DNA from: Epiperipatus broadwayi
Lineage: Eukaryota; Onychophora; Udeonychophora; Euonychophora; Peripatidae
Length of the DNA stretch: 64,000 bases
Reading direction: 5' to 3'
Assembly (NCBI GenBank): GCA_028023455.1
Contig: JAQFVV010012667.1
Location: forward strand, 1,040,501-1,104,500
Positions within the stretch are counted from its first letter, which is position 1. Each line of letters starts with the position of its first letter. Below are positions 35,885-47,979 of this stretch, piece after piece. The translations under genes were made by a program, and so were the position numbers. The notes beneath the pieces were generated by a model. That model did no database searches. It was not told where the DNA came from and saw only the letters and a list, made by a program, of their open reading frames with translations.

Positions 35885-38340
35885 TTTCTAAAGATTTTAG
35901 TTAAGATTTTTTTTTGTCTTGGCTTTAAACTATTGTAATTAAAATGAGCTAAAATTTTATTTTAAAGGCTGAGATTGATTTTCTAATCATTAAAATTTAA
36001 GTGGTATTGAAAAAGAAAAGAAGAAATCAAAAATTGGCCCTGGTTGGATTTTTAATTAAGATCTGGTGAGAAATAAAATTAGAATATAAAAGTTTTGTTT
36101 TTTGATTGCTGATTGATTTTTTGCAAATTGGGGATTGCTAATATATTTGCTAATTGCTAATAGCAAATTGAGTATTGCTAATTGCAGATTGATAATTGAT
36201 AACTGCTAAAAGAAATATCAGAAAATAAAAAAAGATTGCCTGGTAGGTATTATAGATATTTCTATCCTAAAAACTGACCTTATACAAAGAAGAGAATATG
36301 ATTATGATTGGAGATGGTGACCATCGATTCACAATGCAGAAACTTCCAGCCTTGGAGAAAAAAATCATAAGTATGCTGTGCTAAAATCATTTTAAGATGA
36401 AGCCCAGAGCTCCAACATTGTGTCATCATTAACATGTCCTAATTTCATAGTTCGAAAATGATCCTGGGATTTGCTTCATACTCCATGACCAACTTACTGG
36501 GGATCAAAATAACAGCAGTGTACACTATCTCAAACTAAACTTTGCACATACTGTGGGAATAAATCAGAGAGTACATTGAAGCTGTAAAGATAACTGAAGA
36601 TTCTTATATTTTAACCAGGGCTTAAGTCTCAGCTTAATCATAAACAATGATGCAATAAGCATTTTTGTTCACAGCTTTAAACTGCTCTATAATGGCTAAT
36701 TTTTATGTTATTGTAGCAAATTTACAGTCATTTTAAACAGTAAAATGTACCATAAGATACTACCATGTCTAGAATTATTTTATAAGTAAAAAATCAATAA
36801 TATTTAAATTAAAGCTATAACAATGGGAGAAAGTGGACTTTCCAAGGTGCTGATTGGTTGTTTCTCATATTCAACAAAAGGGAGTGGTTGTCAATGATTT
36901 TGAAAGGTCTAAGTTTTTTGTTTTGATTTTCAAAACAAAAATATATATTTTAGGGTATTTACTTCATATTCTTTACATTATATAAATTATTTTGATAAAA
37001 AAATGCTGAAAATATAATTATTTTAGAAGCATAGTTAAGATTTTTGTAAAAATTCTTTACTTTTACATGAACATAAATTGAGAAAGAAATCAATGACATA
37101 AGCTGCATTTTCTAATAGGTTATGAAATGTTCATTTTATGTTTTCTACTATAGATTACTTTTATAAATCTGACAAATTATTAATTTGCTTTTTACACATG
37201 AAACTAAAATGGATATAATATTAAAAGATGAATATATTTTTACTGCCAAGTCTGTAATTGACCAATCAAAAATTTAGAACATTAATTCACTAGGCCAATA
37301 AGGATTTGTATCAGGTTAAAGGTTAATATTTAAAGAAAAAGAAAAAAGAACATATGATATGCTTATTCATATCAGTTTAGATATTATTAATTGATTTATA
37401 AATATTTCTTTTATTATACATATTTTCTAAAGGGATCTATAAATTGTAGAGAATTAATTCAAGATTTTATTTTTATCACTTTGTCAGAGAGTGTATTGAA
37501 AGCTGATATTTTATAGTCTTTTTTATTATTATTTGTTGTTGTTAACAGCTTTGTCAGGTAATAGTAGTTTTCTTTTTTATACCACCTATCCCCTTTCCTT
37601 TGAAATTAATTTAGTTTAATGTGTATCTGAATTTTCCTGCAGACCATAGATCTTTTGACTGGTGATTTATTGATTATGTAATTATGTTTTCCTTGTATAT
37701 CATACATAGTATGAGATATTGTTTTTATTATATCAAATTTATGTAAATTGTAATCTTTTCTCTTTACTTGTATGGAGATTACCTTAAAGGCCATATAATA
37801 AATGTGAGTCCTTATGAGTGTTCAAGGAGCATATCACATCCTTTTTGGTCCCTATGTCTTTACCAGGTTATGGAACAATCACTCCACATTATTTGTTAAC
37901 TTCTGTTCAAGATCACCTTTACTAAAAATCTGTAAAGAAAGAAAAATAGAAATCAAGGAGAATGAAATTTGTGGATATAGAAGACTGGCAGAAAGATCAT
38001 GATAATTCACTATGATCTTAGGTGAGAAAACAAAATTATCTGCAGAATACCACAATATTCATCTGCACTCTCAAATAAATAGGGGGGGGTGGAATTTGGG
38101 TCAAAATTTTATGTAATACATCTAAGAATTATTCTGATATTTATTTCTCTGTCCTGTCACTCAGTTGTCTGAATAATGTTTAAGAATTCTTTCTCTCCCT
38201 GTGACTAGCTGATGGTATTTTTATCAGAATGTCATTATCATTTTTGATCACTATAATTCAAAATTTTCTAGGTCAACAGCAGCCTAGTAGTGCCCTTAAT
38301 GCATAAAAAGATGTGTAGTGTCTGGTAAAACTGGGATAAA
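35885..38340 (+). repeat. Left long direct repeat (putative 5' LTR), with nested C repeat
   Basis: Shares with the right copy, in order: GTCTTGGCTTTAAACTATTG (35918), TTTTTAATTAAGATC, GTGTCATCAT, TCATAGTTCGAAA (about 36448), GATTTGCTTCATACTC, ACAGCAGTGTACACT, the block TATCAGTTTAGATATTATTA (about 37369), GATCTATAAATTGTAGAG, CTTTCCTTTGAAATTAATTT (37595), ACTAAAAATCTGTAAAG, GAGAAAACAAAATTATCTGC (38021) and CTAGGTCAAC (38270). A C element (36681-37326) is inserted that the right copy lacks at this point. Segment 37620-37805 is unique to this copy, its place in the right copy being taken by another C element. Confidence 0.75.
36681..37326 (+). repeat. C-family interspersed repeat, copy 1 (nested in left long repeat)
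   Basis: About 650-690 bp with no coding content, also found at 41325-42018 (inverted) and 55075-55770. Shared blocks are TCTAGAATTATTTTA, ACAATG-GAGAAAG, GGTGCTGATTGGTTG, ATATGCTGAAAATA-like, ACATAAATTGAGAAAGAAAT, CTGACAAATTATTAAT, ATATAATATTAAAAGATGAA and GACCAATCAAAA. Terminal inverted repeats were not found. It looks like a non-autonomous transposon or a solo regulatory repeat of another element. Confidence 0.75.
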
Positions 38341-38689
38341 GATTTTAGTGATGCCAGTGTGTGGGTTTCAAGTTGTAAAACACACATGAGATTTTGTTCA
38401 GCCAGTTGAGGAATATTTCAGGGGTAGGAAGCAAAATTTAGTATTAGAATCAGTTATGCTAGTTGAGGTATGTATTGTTGGAGCAATTTGGAGCAGGGAT
38501 TTATCTTTTTAATATGAATAAATAAATAATCAAATAATGTTTTTTGTAGTTTTCTAAAAAAAATTTGAATGAATGTAAGAGTGATGAATAAATAAATAAT
38601 AAATATTAGTAATTATATTGTCCTAAGTGTAAAAAAATTAAAACTGCAAATAAAAGTTGAGAAGTTGAATATATTGGGGTTTGACATTT

Positions 38690-40100
38690 GTTTTCAAAAA
38701 ATGGAATTCAGGGAAGAAAATGATAAGGAACTGCTAGAGGAAGGAAACTCTATTTCTTTCAAAAATCCCCAAGTAAAAGAAAGGGAAAGGAAGGGACAAA
38801 GATACAGATATTGATGAGGATGTATATGATTAGAAGGAGAAATTAGTCAGCAGGCAATGATGAAAGACAGAAATGAAACAAAGTCTGCAGGCAATGTGGA
38901 AAGAGTTTAAAGCCAAAATAAAAGGAATGAGGCAAGAAACCATGGTAAGGGTAGAGAAAAATCAGGAGCCATAGAAACCATAGAGAAAAATTTTACTAAA
39001 GAAAATCAGGAAGTAGAGAAGGAAGTTAAGATGGTAAAAGAAGATGTGAGTGATGTTAGAGAAGAGTTTAAACTAGACAGCATTAGGGTAGACAATGTTG
39101 AAATAAATATTGTCCAGAAAGAAATGTGCAAGGATTGGATACAGACAGATAAAAAAAACTCTACAGAAGTTGGTGGTATTAAAAGATGGAGTGATCCAGA
39201 AGGAAATACAAAAGGTCATAGATGGTATGGTGGGGCAGTTAGAGCATACATATCAAAACATAGAAAAGAGTAAGGATAATTTAAAGACAGAAGTAGAGTA
39301 ATATGTACTGAGATAACAAGGGAGCTAGAGTATAGAATAGCAGAAATAAAAAATAAACATGGGTACTCCACTACAGAAATCATATACTATGAAAGAGGTC
39401 CTATAGAAAATGAATAGAGGGGTTTAAAAGATAAAAGACAGGATGGACCAACTAGCCAGTTTTTGAAAAGCAATTTCTCATCGAAACATTTAAGGCAGAT
39501 GTGGGCGAAGGGTTAGGGTTGAAAGTTTAGCTAGTTTATTTCAATTTCAGAACTGGCAAAAAGAAGAAAAAGTTACATCACCAGTAGCCACTTTAGAGAA
39601 GCAGCCTCGGATTGGTGGTATACCTTATGGACAAAATCCCAAACCTTTGACAAATATAGATATGCAATTTTAAATATGTTTTGGAATGAAGCAAGACATG
39701 ATGGGATGCTCCACAGAATGTCTCAGAAAAAATACCCCATTATCCATGAGGACACCAATACTCAATTTTTTTAGACAGGCTGCAAAGTTCAAATTATTAA
39801 TTGTATTTTCTCTCTTGGATGGTTAAATTACTTGAACCATATGTCATAATATGCCACCTATCATTCAACAGATCATGTTGAGCAGCAATGGTAGATCTAT
39901 AGAGGAAATGGCTGAATTGTTAATGTTGACTTTGGTAATCTATCCAAACAACCTATAGATAAGTTCAAAAGGCTGGACCACAATAGTGACCAAACGTTCA
40001 TCAAAAATAAAAAAAACTCACCAGACTGAGGTCACCAGACAGAAAGATATGAAGACAGAGTCACAAGATATAGTCAAGGGACTAGGGAAATAGAGAATAG
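38690..40100 (+). pseudogene. Decayed retrotransposon Gag-like region
   Basis: Two parts are readable when frames are joined. 38870-39300 encodes a Lys/Glu-rich, heptad-like stretch (open pieces 39031-39273 and 39110-39301), with phrases ENQEVEKEVKMVKEDVSDVR and QKEIQKVIDGMVGQLEHTYQ, suggesting a coiled coil. 39570-39940 encodes a capsid-like pattern: 'FREAASDWWYTLW', 'FDKYRYAILNMFWNEARHDG', 'LHRMSQKKY', then 'ITTIC...PPIIQQIML' and 'SIEEMAELLM'. The order (hydrophobic-ASDWW, Phe-rich segment, FWNE, small basic-KY, then an E-rich helix) resembles Ty3/gypsy-type capsids. No zinc knuckle was seen. At least four frameshifts or stops. Its place between long direct repeats supports an LTR-element origin. 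Confidence 0.5.
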
Positions 40101-40261
40101 GGAAAACATTCAACTGGGATTCTGTGGGGGTTTAAATGTTTAAAAGTTAAAAAAAAAATTGGGTAGAAAGAAAAAAAAATATTTTTATGAGGCATGATGG
40201 GCAGTTGAACTGAAGACTTTATCCACTTCAAAAGTCAAACATTTTTAAAAAAAGAAAAAAA

Positions 40262-42550
40262 TGGTTATATATTGTGATTTTGCAATTGTGTAATTTTACT
40301 TTCAAAAGTTTTAGTTTAAGATAATTTTATTTTGTCTTGGCTTTAAACTATTGTAATTAAAACCAATTAAAATTTATTCTAAAACCTGAGATTGGTTTTC
40401 TAATTAATTAAAATTTAATTGATATTTAAAAAGAAAGGTAAAAATAAGAATCTGGCTCTGATTGAATTTTTAATTAAGATCAAATGGGAGATAAAAATAG
40501 AATATAAAAGCTCTGTTTTTTTATTGCTGATTGATTTTTGCTAATTGTAGATGTATTTTCTAATTGCAAATTGAGGATTTCTAATTGCAGATTGCTGGTT
40601 AATAACTGCTAAAGAAACCATTGGAAAAGAAAAAAGATTACCCAGTTGGTATTATAGACATTTCTAACCTAAAATCTGACTTTAAGCAAAGAAGACAATA
40701 CACTTATTACTGGAAATATCAACTATCGATTTATAATGCAGAAAATATCAGCCTTCAAGAAAAATATCACAAGTATTCCATTGTAAAACCATTCTAAGGT
40801 GAACCCCAGAGCTTGAAAATTGTGTCATCATGTCCTAATATCATAGTTCGAAACTGATCCTGAGATTTGCTTCATACTCTGTGACCAGCTTAAGAAAGAT
40901 CAAAACAACAGCAGTGTACACTTGCTAGAACTAAAACTTGCACACAACATGGGAATTAATCAGAAGGTACATTGAAGTCACTGAGAGTAACCAAACATTC
41001 TTATATTTTAATCAGGGCTTGAGTCTCAACTTGATACTTAAAGAAAAAGTAAAAAAGAACATATGATACGCTTAGTTGTATCAGTTTAGATATTATTAAT
41101 TGATTTATAAATGTTTTGTGTATTATATGTATTTCATAAAGGGGATCTATAAATTGTAGAGAATTAGTTCAAGATTTTATTTTTAACACTTTGTCGGAGA
41201 GTGTATTGTAAGTTGATATTTTATACTCCTTTTTTTAATTATTATTTGTTGTTAAAAGGTTTGTCAGATAATAGTAATTTTTCTTTTTATATCACCTATG
41301 TGCTTTCCTTTGAAATTAATTTAGTTTAATCTCTTCCTCATCAAAAATTCTGCTTGATCGAGTGACATAAAACTCTAAACTTTTGATTGGTCAATTACAG
41401 AATCAGCTGTAAAAATATATTCACCTTTTAATATTATATTCATTTTAGTTTTATTTGTAAAAAGCAAATTAAAAATTTGTCAGAATATGAAAGAGAACAA
41501 AAGTTTCTTCAAAAATAAATTTCTATTTATAATTATAAAATATTTTATAGTGAAGAATGTAAAAAGAATGTTTGTAACCTATTAGAAAATGTTGTGTATA
41601 TCATTAATTTTCTTTCTCAATTTATGTTCATATAAAAGTAAATAATTTTTACTAAAATCTTACCTATTTTTCCTAAAATAATTTTATTTTCAGCATATTT
41701 TATCAAAATAATTTATATTATGCAAAAAATAATACTAAAAAAATACTCTAAAACATTCATTTTCATTTTCAAAATTGAAACAAAGAAGTTAGAGCAATGA
41801 AAATTGTTGACAGGTACTCTCTTTTGTTCAATATGAGCAACAACCCTCAGTGCCTAGAAAAGACTGCTTTCTCTCATTGTTAAAACTTTTAAATTTGAAT
41901 ATTATTGATTTTTATGTGTAAAATAATTCTAGAGAGGGCAACATGTTACAGTACATTTTAAGCTTTAAAATGAGCATAAATTTGCTATGATAACATAAAA
42001 ATTACCAGTTTTTGAGCAACTTGAGAGCCCTTATATGTGTTCAAGGAGCATAGGTTGTTCTTGGTTTGGTCCCAATGTCTTTACTGGGTTAATGAATGAT
42101 CATCACTCCACACTGTTTGTTAACTTCCATTCAAGATCTGCCTTTACTAAAAATCTCTAAAAAAGGGAAATAGAAATCAAAGAGAGCAGAATTTATGTAG
42201 ATAGATTGTTGGCAGGTGAGAAAACAAAATTATCTGCTGAAGTGTTTGATATACCACAATATTCACCTGCATTTTCAGTCAAATAAGGAGGTGGAATTTG
42301 TGTCAAAAATTTTATTTAATAAATTTAACAATTATTAATATTTTTTTTTGTTTTGGGGTGTTGTTTGTTTCTATTTTCTCTCTCAATTGTCTGAACAATG
42401 TTTAACATCTCTTTCTCTCCCTGTGTCTAGCTGGCAGCATTTTTATCAGAACATCATTATCACTTTTGATCACCAGAAATTAAATTTTCTAGGTCAACCA
42501 TGGCCTTGTGATGCCCTAGGTAAATTAAAAGATGTGCAGTGTTTGGTACA
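40262..42550 (+). repeat. Right long direct repeat (putative 3' LTR), with nested inverted C repeat
   Basis: Colinear with 35885-38340 (shared blocks listed there; for example GTCTTGGCTTTAAACTATTG at 40339 and GAGAAAACAAAATTATCTGC at about 42218). A C element is inserted in reverse orientation at about 41325-42018, right after TTAGTTTAAT. The copies have diverged by substitutions and small indels, so the insertion is old. The right end falls in GGTACA, just before a (AT)n tract at 42550. Confidence 0.75.
41325..42018 (-). repeat. C-family interspersed repeat, copy 2 (inverted, nested in right long repeat)
   Basis: Reverse complement of copies at 36681-37326 and 55075-55770. Recognisable blocks on the plus strand are TTTTGATTGGTCAATTACAG (41381), TTAATATTATATTCATTTTA, GAGAAAGCAGTC inverted near 41855-41880, and TAAAATAATTCTAGAGAGG (about 41921). 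Its different site and orientation from copy 1 show two independent insertions after the long repeats were duplicated. Confidence 0.75.
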
Positions 42551-42620
42551 ATATATATATATATATAAGAGTTTAAAAGATGTGCAGTGTTTGGTACAAT
42601 ATATATATATATATAAGAGT
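42525..42620. repeat. Two-copy tandem duplication, period 48 bp, including (AT)n
   Basis: TTAAAAGATGTGCAGTGTTT, then GGTACAATATAT..., occurs at about 42525-42572 and 42573-42620 with almost no change. It duplicates the last bases of the putative right LTR together with the adjoining microsatellite. Confidence 0.85.
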
Positions 42621-42757
42621 TTTAAGCCACCTACAACTATCCAGTCCATCTTATACATCCAATACACATGACCACATACATGTGTAAAAGATAAATGATT
42701 GCAAATATATATATTTTGTCCTTAACCAGCATTCATCAGTTGGTCGAGATCACCATT

Positions 42758-42761
<4 letters not shown>

Positions 42762-42806
<45 letters not shown>

Positions 42807-42810
42807 ATCA
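42762..42810. repeat. Compound dinucleotide microsatellite (TC)n(AC)n(AT)n
   Basis: About nine TC units, then about six CA units, then about nine TA units in direct succession. Confidence 0.9.
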
Positions 42811-45585
42811 TTGCTCAGTTTATGTGCTATCTTCAAACTTTAATGGACAAGCTTCAACTCTTCACTCATTCATATCATTTAAAATCTGAGAATGAAATGC
42901 TTAAAGCTCTTGTTAAGCCAATATTATTTTTATACCCATGTTAATCTTAACCTTTTCAAGGTCTGGATTTTCTGATGTTTTTTTGTCTTACACATCAACT
43001 TAAAATATATGATAAAATGATTATTTCTTATCTGAAAATAATAAATTTGACTTCATTTGATAGATATTTTTGTTTACTACTGAAATAAATTTTAAATGTT
43101 CACATTTTGTTTCTGTAAATATTAAAAAATGAGATTGTAAACAAAACAAAAAGTTTAGACATCATCGTTTCTAAAAAGATTATTTTCAGTTTATAAAATC
43201 AACAAAATATTTCTTAATTCTTATTATTTTTAAACATCTAAATGAATAATTATTTATTTCTCTTATATCTTATGAATTATGCTTTAAAAGTTTAAAATTT
43301 TTGAATATTTATTGCAAAATTGTGATCATTTCATACTCATAAATATAAATAGATTGCTTATGTAGAAACTAAGCTTGTAAATTGCTTCAGGCCATGCTTA
43401 GATTCGCTGTGAGTATAACATTATATTTTTGAAAATAAAATATTTCAAGTCACAATAAGTTATTAATAATTTATATTTCTTGATATCTAATAATTAAATT
43501 AGTATAAATTATTTTTAAAAAAATATCTAAAACCATAATAAATTCACAAATAAACAAGTTTTTTGGGCATTGAAGCTATTTACTTTAAACAATATCATAA
43601 AATGTGGAACATTCTACAGCCTTGGCAACAGACAATGGCTAAACATGTCAGGGCAGGGCCTATGACTACTGTAAGAGAAGGAATTTTGAATTTCCCATCT
43701 CTACCATAAATTTTTCAGAGAAAATTTATTATAATAAAATATACCATTTTACATGCATTTTAACATATAATACTTATGAAAAAATTCACCAGGGGGAGAA
43801 TTGGTCAAAAGTTGAATTTATGGCATCCCTCTAAATCAAAAGGTTAAGCCAATCTGATTCATCACACTTACCTTAAGTTTAGTATAGATAATACACATTT
43901 ATTTAAATTATATATATATATTGTAACGGTATATAATATGCCATTACATTAATTTAAAATTAGAATAAAAACTTTTTATTTAAGTTCGTAAATAAAAAAC
44001 TAAAAGCTAAAATTAAAAATAGTTGTTCAATGTATGTATATATATTCGCACAGATGCAAAACTTTAAAAGTATTTCTTTTTTAAATAAAAAAAAAGTATT
44101 TGAACATACTTTTTTATAAAAAAAAATATAAAAGATGTAAATATAAAATATTTTAGAAAAAAGTAAAGTAAGTAAAAATAAAAACAGGTATTAATTAATT
44201 CCTGAAATCTCAAAATGGAAATGATTGTTATTAATTATCGAAAAGCAAACTAGCCCTTGCGGATCTTATATAATTAAAAAGTCAGATGAAAGATATAGAT
44301 AAAAATTAAAGATTGTACCTGCTTTGAAGCAGAATGTCCAATAGAAGCAGAAAACCAGTGCTTGGACCCTAATGAAAATGATTGATTGTTCAGTGAATCC
44401 GGATGATGTGTATAAAAAGAAAAATATCCAAATTAAGAACAGTTCCAGCTTGATTTTGTGAGAAGGGTAATAAGATGCACTTGTCACCCTCTCTCACTTA
44501 TTTCAAATGAAATAACTGTTGAAATATGAATGGTACTGTTGCAGACCCAAATCATATGGATTCTGCAATAAAGTAAAATAATACCAGGATTGAAACAGCT
44601 GAGGCCACCTTCAGATAGACCAGTCTTCAAATAAAGACTTCATGGGAATTGATACCAGGAACCAGGACTCATCTACTCTAAGAGATATAACTGAAAAATT
44701 TAAAAAAAAAAAATTAAGAACTTTCAAGATTTGACAAGCTAAACCTAATTTTTTTAAAATGAACTTTAATCTGACTTTTCAAATCAATTATTAATGTTTA
44801 ATTTTTATACTTTTGAGTTTGCTGACTTAATCATTTCCATTTTTTTTTGTTTTAATATTTATTGACTAAATTATTTAAATGCATTAAATTTAAGTTTGGT
44901 ATAGATGACTGCATAGATTCATTAACGTTTAATTATGTTTTTATTTTCATATTTCATTAAAATATATAGATATTCAGTAAATATGATACCTCACATTGAG
45001 TATCTAAAAATGTATTTATTCAAGTGTCTTTTAAGTTATTGGTGTCAATGTGGCATCTTATGATGAATGCCATTGGGTTTCTTGTAAATTTCCCTCTGCA
45101 ATTCCATCAATGACTTTATATTTTGATCGTTTATGTTTATTTTGAAATGTTTTTGATTGAGTAATCTATGTAGCCTATCTGTACTCAACATTCTAAATTA
45201 AAATTTATTAAAATATCCATCTGTGCAAACTGTTTAGAATAATTTAAATTTAAAAAATAATATTAAAATCTAAAGAAATTTTATTCCTCAATTTTATTTA
45301 TATGCGCGTTAATAAATGTTTGTGTGTTAATTACTGGCAGTGGCTTATTTCATATTTTTTTATATTAATATATTTCTTTTAAACAAGTTTATATTAAATC
45401 TCTGCATCTCTATGAGCTAGTGACTAGGGCTGATGGTTGGAATTAAATATACATATGTAAAATGTGAATCTTTAACAGTGTGTATGTGCCTACTATATAA
45501 TTTTTCCAGGTTCAAATAGCCTGGTGGTGCTCTGTATGGCAGATACAATAAGACTCTATTTTCCTGGCCATTATAATATATATTA
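42811..45585. other. AT-rich spacer, no gene seen
   Basis: Non-coding. Two less AT-rich patches (about 43610-43690 with 43785-43860, and 44320-44690) look like old interspersed repeats but match nothing else in the window. The minus frame at 44266-44487 is not convincing as a gene. Confidence 0.45.
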
Positions 45586-45712
45586 TCTAATAAGCTTGCC
45601 AATAGCTCTTAACAAGCTTTTCAGAATATCCCCAGACCTGGTTTTTGCTTGGTCTGGGATTGGGGATATTTTGAAAAGCTTATTAAGAGTTATTGGCAAG
45701 TTCATTAGCTAA
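45586..45712. repeat. Foldback repeat, ~53-bp arms, short loop
   Basis: 45586-45638 and 45655-45709 are near-perfect inverted copies: AAGCTTGCCAATAGCTCTTA against TAAGAGTTATTGGCAAG, and GAATATCCCCAGACC against GGTCTGGGATTGGGGATATT. The loop is about 16 nt. It shares the 12-mer ATATCCCCAGAC with the F-family arm but is otherwise different. It would form a strong hairpin if transcribed. Confidence 0.8.
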
Positions 45713-45759
45713 CATTTGTAATACGAGCTTGTTAAATTAGGTCATGTAATATATGACTT

Positions 45760-45851
45760 GCTTTCTTTGAAATATATATATGTGTGTGTGTGTGTGAATG
45801 CAGTTGCTTTCTTTGAAATATATATATGTGTGTGTGTGTGTGAATGCAGTC
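45760..45851. repeat. Two-copy tandem duplication, period 46 bp, including (AT)n(GT)n
   Basis: GCTTTCTTTGAAATATATAT, then (GT)n and GAATGCAGT, occurs at 45760-45805 and 45806-45851 and is practically identical. Confidence 0.9.
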
Positions 45852-46569
45852 AATACTTAAATAATACCAATATCAAAGCAATAAATAATCCCAATCTGTT
45901 GTCAAGATAATCTCTTTTTTACAATATATATATATATATGGTCTCCTGACATTGTGTTTTAATTAAAACTATAAATATTCTCATCATATATCATTATTCA
46001 AAATTAGCTAACAAGTTGAAAGCCATAATACTATGTATAATAATTGAAGGCAAGAAGATCAAAAGTAATTATGTGTAGTTACTGAATTTATACATTAACT
46101 TACATGACTATTTTAAATAATATTTACTAAGGTTGTAACTTCAGGAATATACATCTGAATAATGCGAAGGTAGGGACCTCTACAGGTCTTAACCACAAAA
46201 AATTAGGATATACTAATGTAACTTTAACCTTGTGCACAAATAAATTTATAAGATTAATAATAACTTAGATCATAATAGACTCATGTATTTATAAGCACCA
46301 ATATTCCTATGCATTGATAAGTATTTTATTTGATAGATAGATAGATAATTCATTAAATAAATAATCAATTATTTGATGAATAGAAAATTTGGAATATGTG
46401 AATCAATATCTTATAAATAATGTAATTTGTAAAATAGATAAGTCAAATGTTGCATTCATTAATAATAATATATAAGATTATTCTGAGAATAACATGGATA
46501 TAATCTACTAACATCACCACACCCCCTCCCCAAATTATTTTGGAGGAGGAGGGAATAAGGGGGTTTTTT
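45852..46569. other. AT-rich spacer, no gene seen
   Basis: Non-coding, with a (TA)n tract near 45925-45939 and a GATA run near 46332-46347. Nothing else recognised. Confidence 0.5.
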
Positions 46570-46652
46570 AAACCCCCCCCCTGGCACCCATTGATTACTC
46601 TGTTTAGCACAGGTGGCAATACTGTATGGAGAGTTTTGCTCTGTTTATATAA
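46570..46652 (+). mobile_element. F-family fragment (outer right arm)
   Basis: After a C-run (about 46573-46582), the sequence reads CACCCATTGATTACTCTG, a GCAC-GGTGGCAATACTGTAT core and GGAGAGTTTTGCTC, the outer ~65 bp of the F-family arm. The rest of the element is missing. Confidence 0.65.
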
Positions 46653-47794
46653 TCTACTCTGGATATATTGCAATAAGTAAGTTGTGATCTACGTTTTAAT
46701 TACTACTTAAACATATGCATTTCATAATTAAAATAAGGAGTTAACTTTTTTTATATATCTTTAGGTCAAGTAAAGCTTTCATCACAATTACTTACGTATA
46801 TTCAAAATAACAATTTAGATGTTAATTATGCTTTTAATTTTAAATTATTTTACTAGAAGTATTAATGCTCATCAATTCAAGTCTTACTTACTTGATCTAT
46901 TTGTTAAATTCCTACTGAATAATATAATAAAGTGTATTATTGCTTTAGACTTTAAAAGAAAGAACTTTGAATAAATATCTATTAATATATTATTTTTTTT
47001 AAAAAAATGAAAATAGAATACATGTTAATTTAACGATAAAATTTCAGAAATCATTTATTTACACTAGCATAAATTATCATGGTTGATATCTTTAACATTC
47101 TCTAATTACAGTTTCATTACAATGTTTTCCATAACATTCCCATAATGATAGACAATGGTGTGTATCTCAATAGACATTATTTTGAGATGGTGTATTATCT
47201 TTTATTAGATGTTACAGCTTTATACTGTTGAGCATAGTTTTTTCCATATTAGAAAATGTTTATTCTTTTATTGTTCCTATCCACTTCACTTATTATTATG
47301 GATATTATTTGAGAAGGGCTCACATTCTCTTCTTTATAATTTCTACTCAGTGTGCATTATATTTTATGTCTTAAATCCATAAAATGTTAAAGAACACCAG
47401 GTAAAAAATTTAAAAAATCTATCCCCAATAAAATTTTCTAATCTCCTTCTTCTTTGTATGTGTGAGTTATTTTTCATTATCAGGCAATAACACATTCTCT
47501 TAAAATTGTCACATGCATTGTGAATTTCTTTCTTTATAATTATAACAAAGTCTATTATCATTCAATATGATACACTTAATATTTTATTTTGCATGCAATC
47601 TGAATTTGAATTTATTTACTAAAACATGAATTACATTTAACATTGTATAAATATAAATGTTTTTTAATTGTTTTTTATTTATTTATTTATGAGTTGAGTC
47701 TATAGATAGATAATATATGATGGATGTGCATGTCACAGTGATATATATATATATATATATATATAATTCATAAAAATAGAATAAAACCAACTGC
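46653..47794. other. AT-rich spacer with (AT)n
   Basis: Non-coding. A (TA)n tract of about 12 units lies at 47741-47764. Nothing else recognised. Confidence 0.5.
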
Positions 47795-47925
47795 TTCAGT
47801 TTCAATGCATTACCTGTGTTTAAAAATCCAAGTCTGAATCATCCATCTTAGATTTCCATTTATTTTAAGATGCATGATTCAGACTTGAATTTTAAAGCCA
47901 GGTAGCACATTGAAACTGTAGTAAT
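47790..47925. repeat. Foldback repeat, ~60-bp arms
   Basis: Arm 1 (about 47791-47849) contains CTTCAGTTTCAATGCA, ACCTG and AAGTCTGAATCAT. Arm 2 (about 47866-47924) contains the inverted ATGATTCAGACTT, CAGGTAG-ACATTGAAACTG. The loop is about 16 nt. Non-coding, family unknown. It sits next to an (AT)n tract like several other foldbacks here. Confidence 0.75.
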
Positions 47926-47979
47926 TATGTATATATAATAAGAATTTATAGTGCTCAATAATTTATGTAATGTTTTAAG

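Larger units (their letters stand above)
35885..42555 (+). mobile_element. Putative old LTR retrotransposon: two ~2.3-kb direct repeats around a Gag-like remnant
   Basis: 35885-38340 and about 40262-42550 are colinear direct repeats (see separate entries) flanking about 1.9 kb that contains coiled-coil and capsid-like Gag phrases. The right repeat can be set to start TGGTTATATATTG after an A-rich purine stretch (40244-40261, a possible polypurine tract) and to end TGGTACA, consistent with TG...CA termini. No protease, RT, RNase H or integrase was seen, so the unit is either deleted or a gag-only non-autonomous element. No target-site duplication or primer-binding site could be fixed. Alternatively this is a segmental duplication. 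Insertion into or beside the 33110-35884 LINE would explain the loss of that LINE's 5' end. Confidence 0.6.

Noticed and set aside
42348-42671. 107-codon open frame with a repeated peptide
   Set aside because: The repeat is the 48-bp tandem duplication with its (AT)n tract. The rest is the translated end of the long direct repeat.
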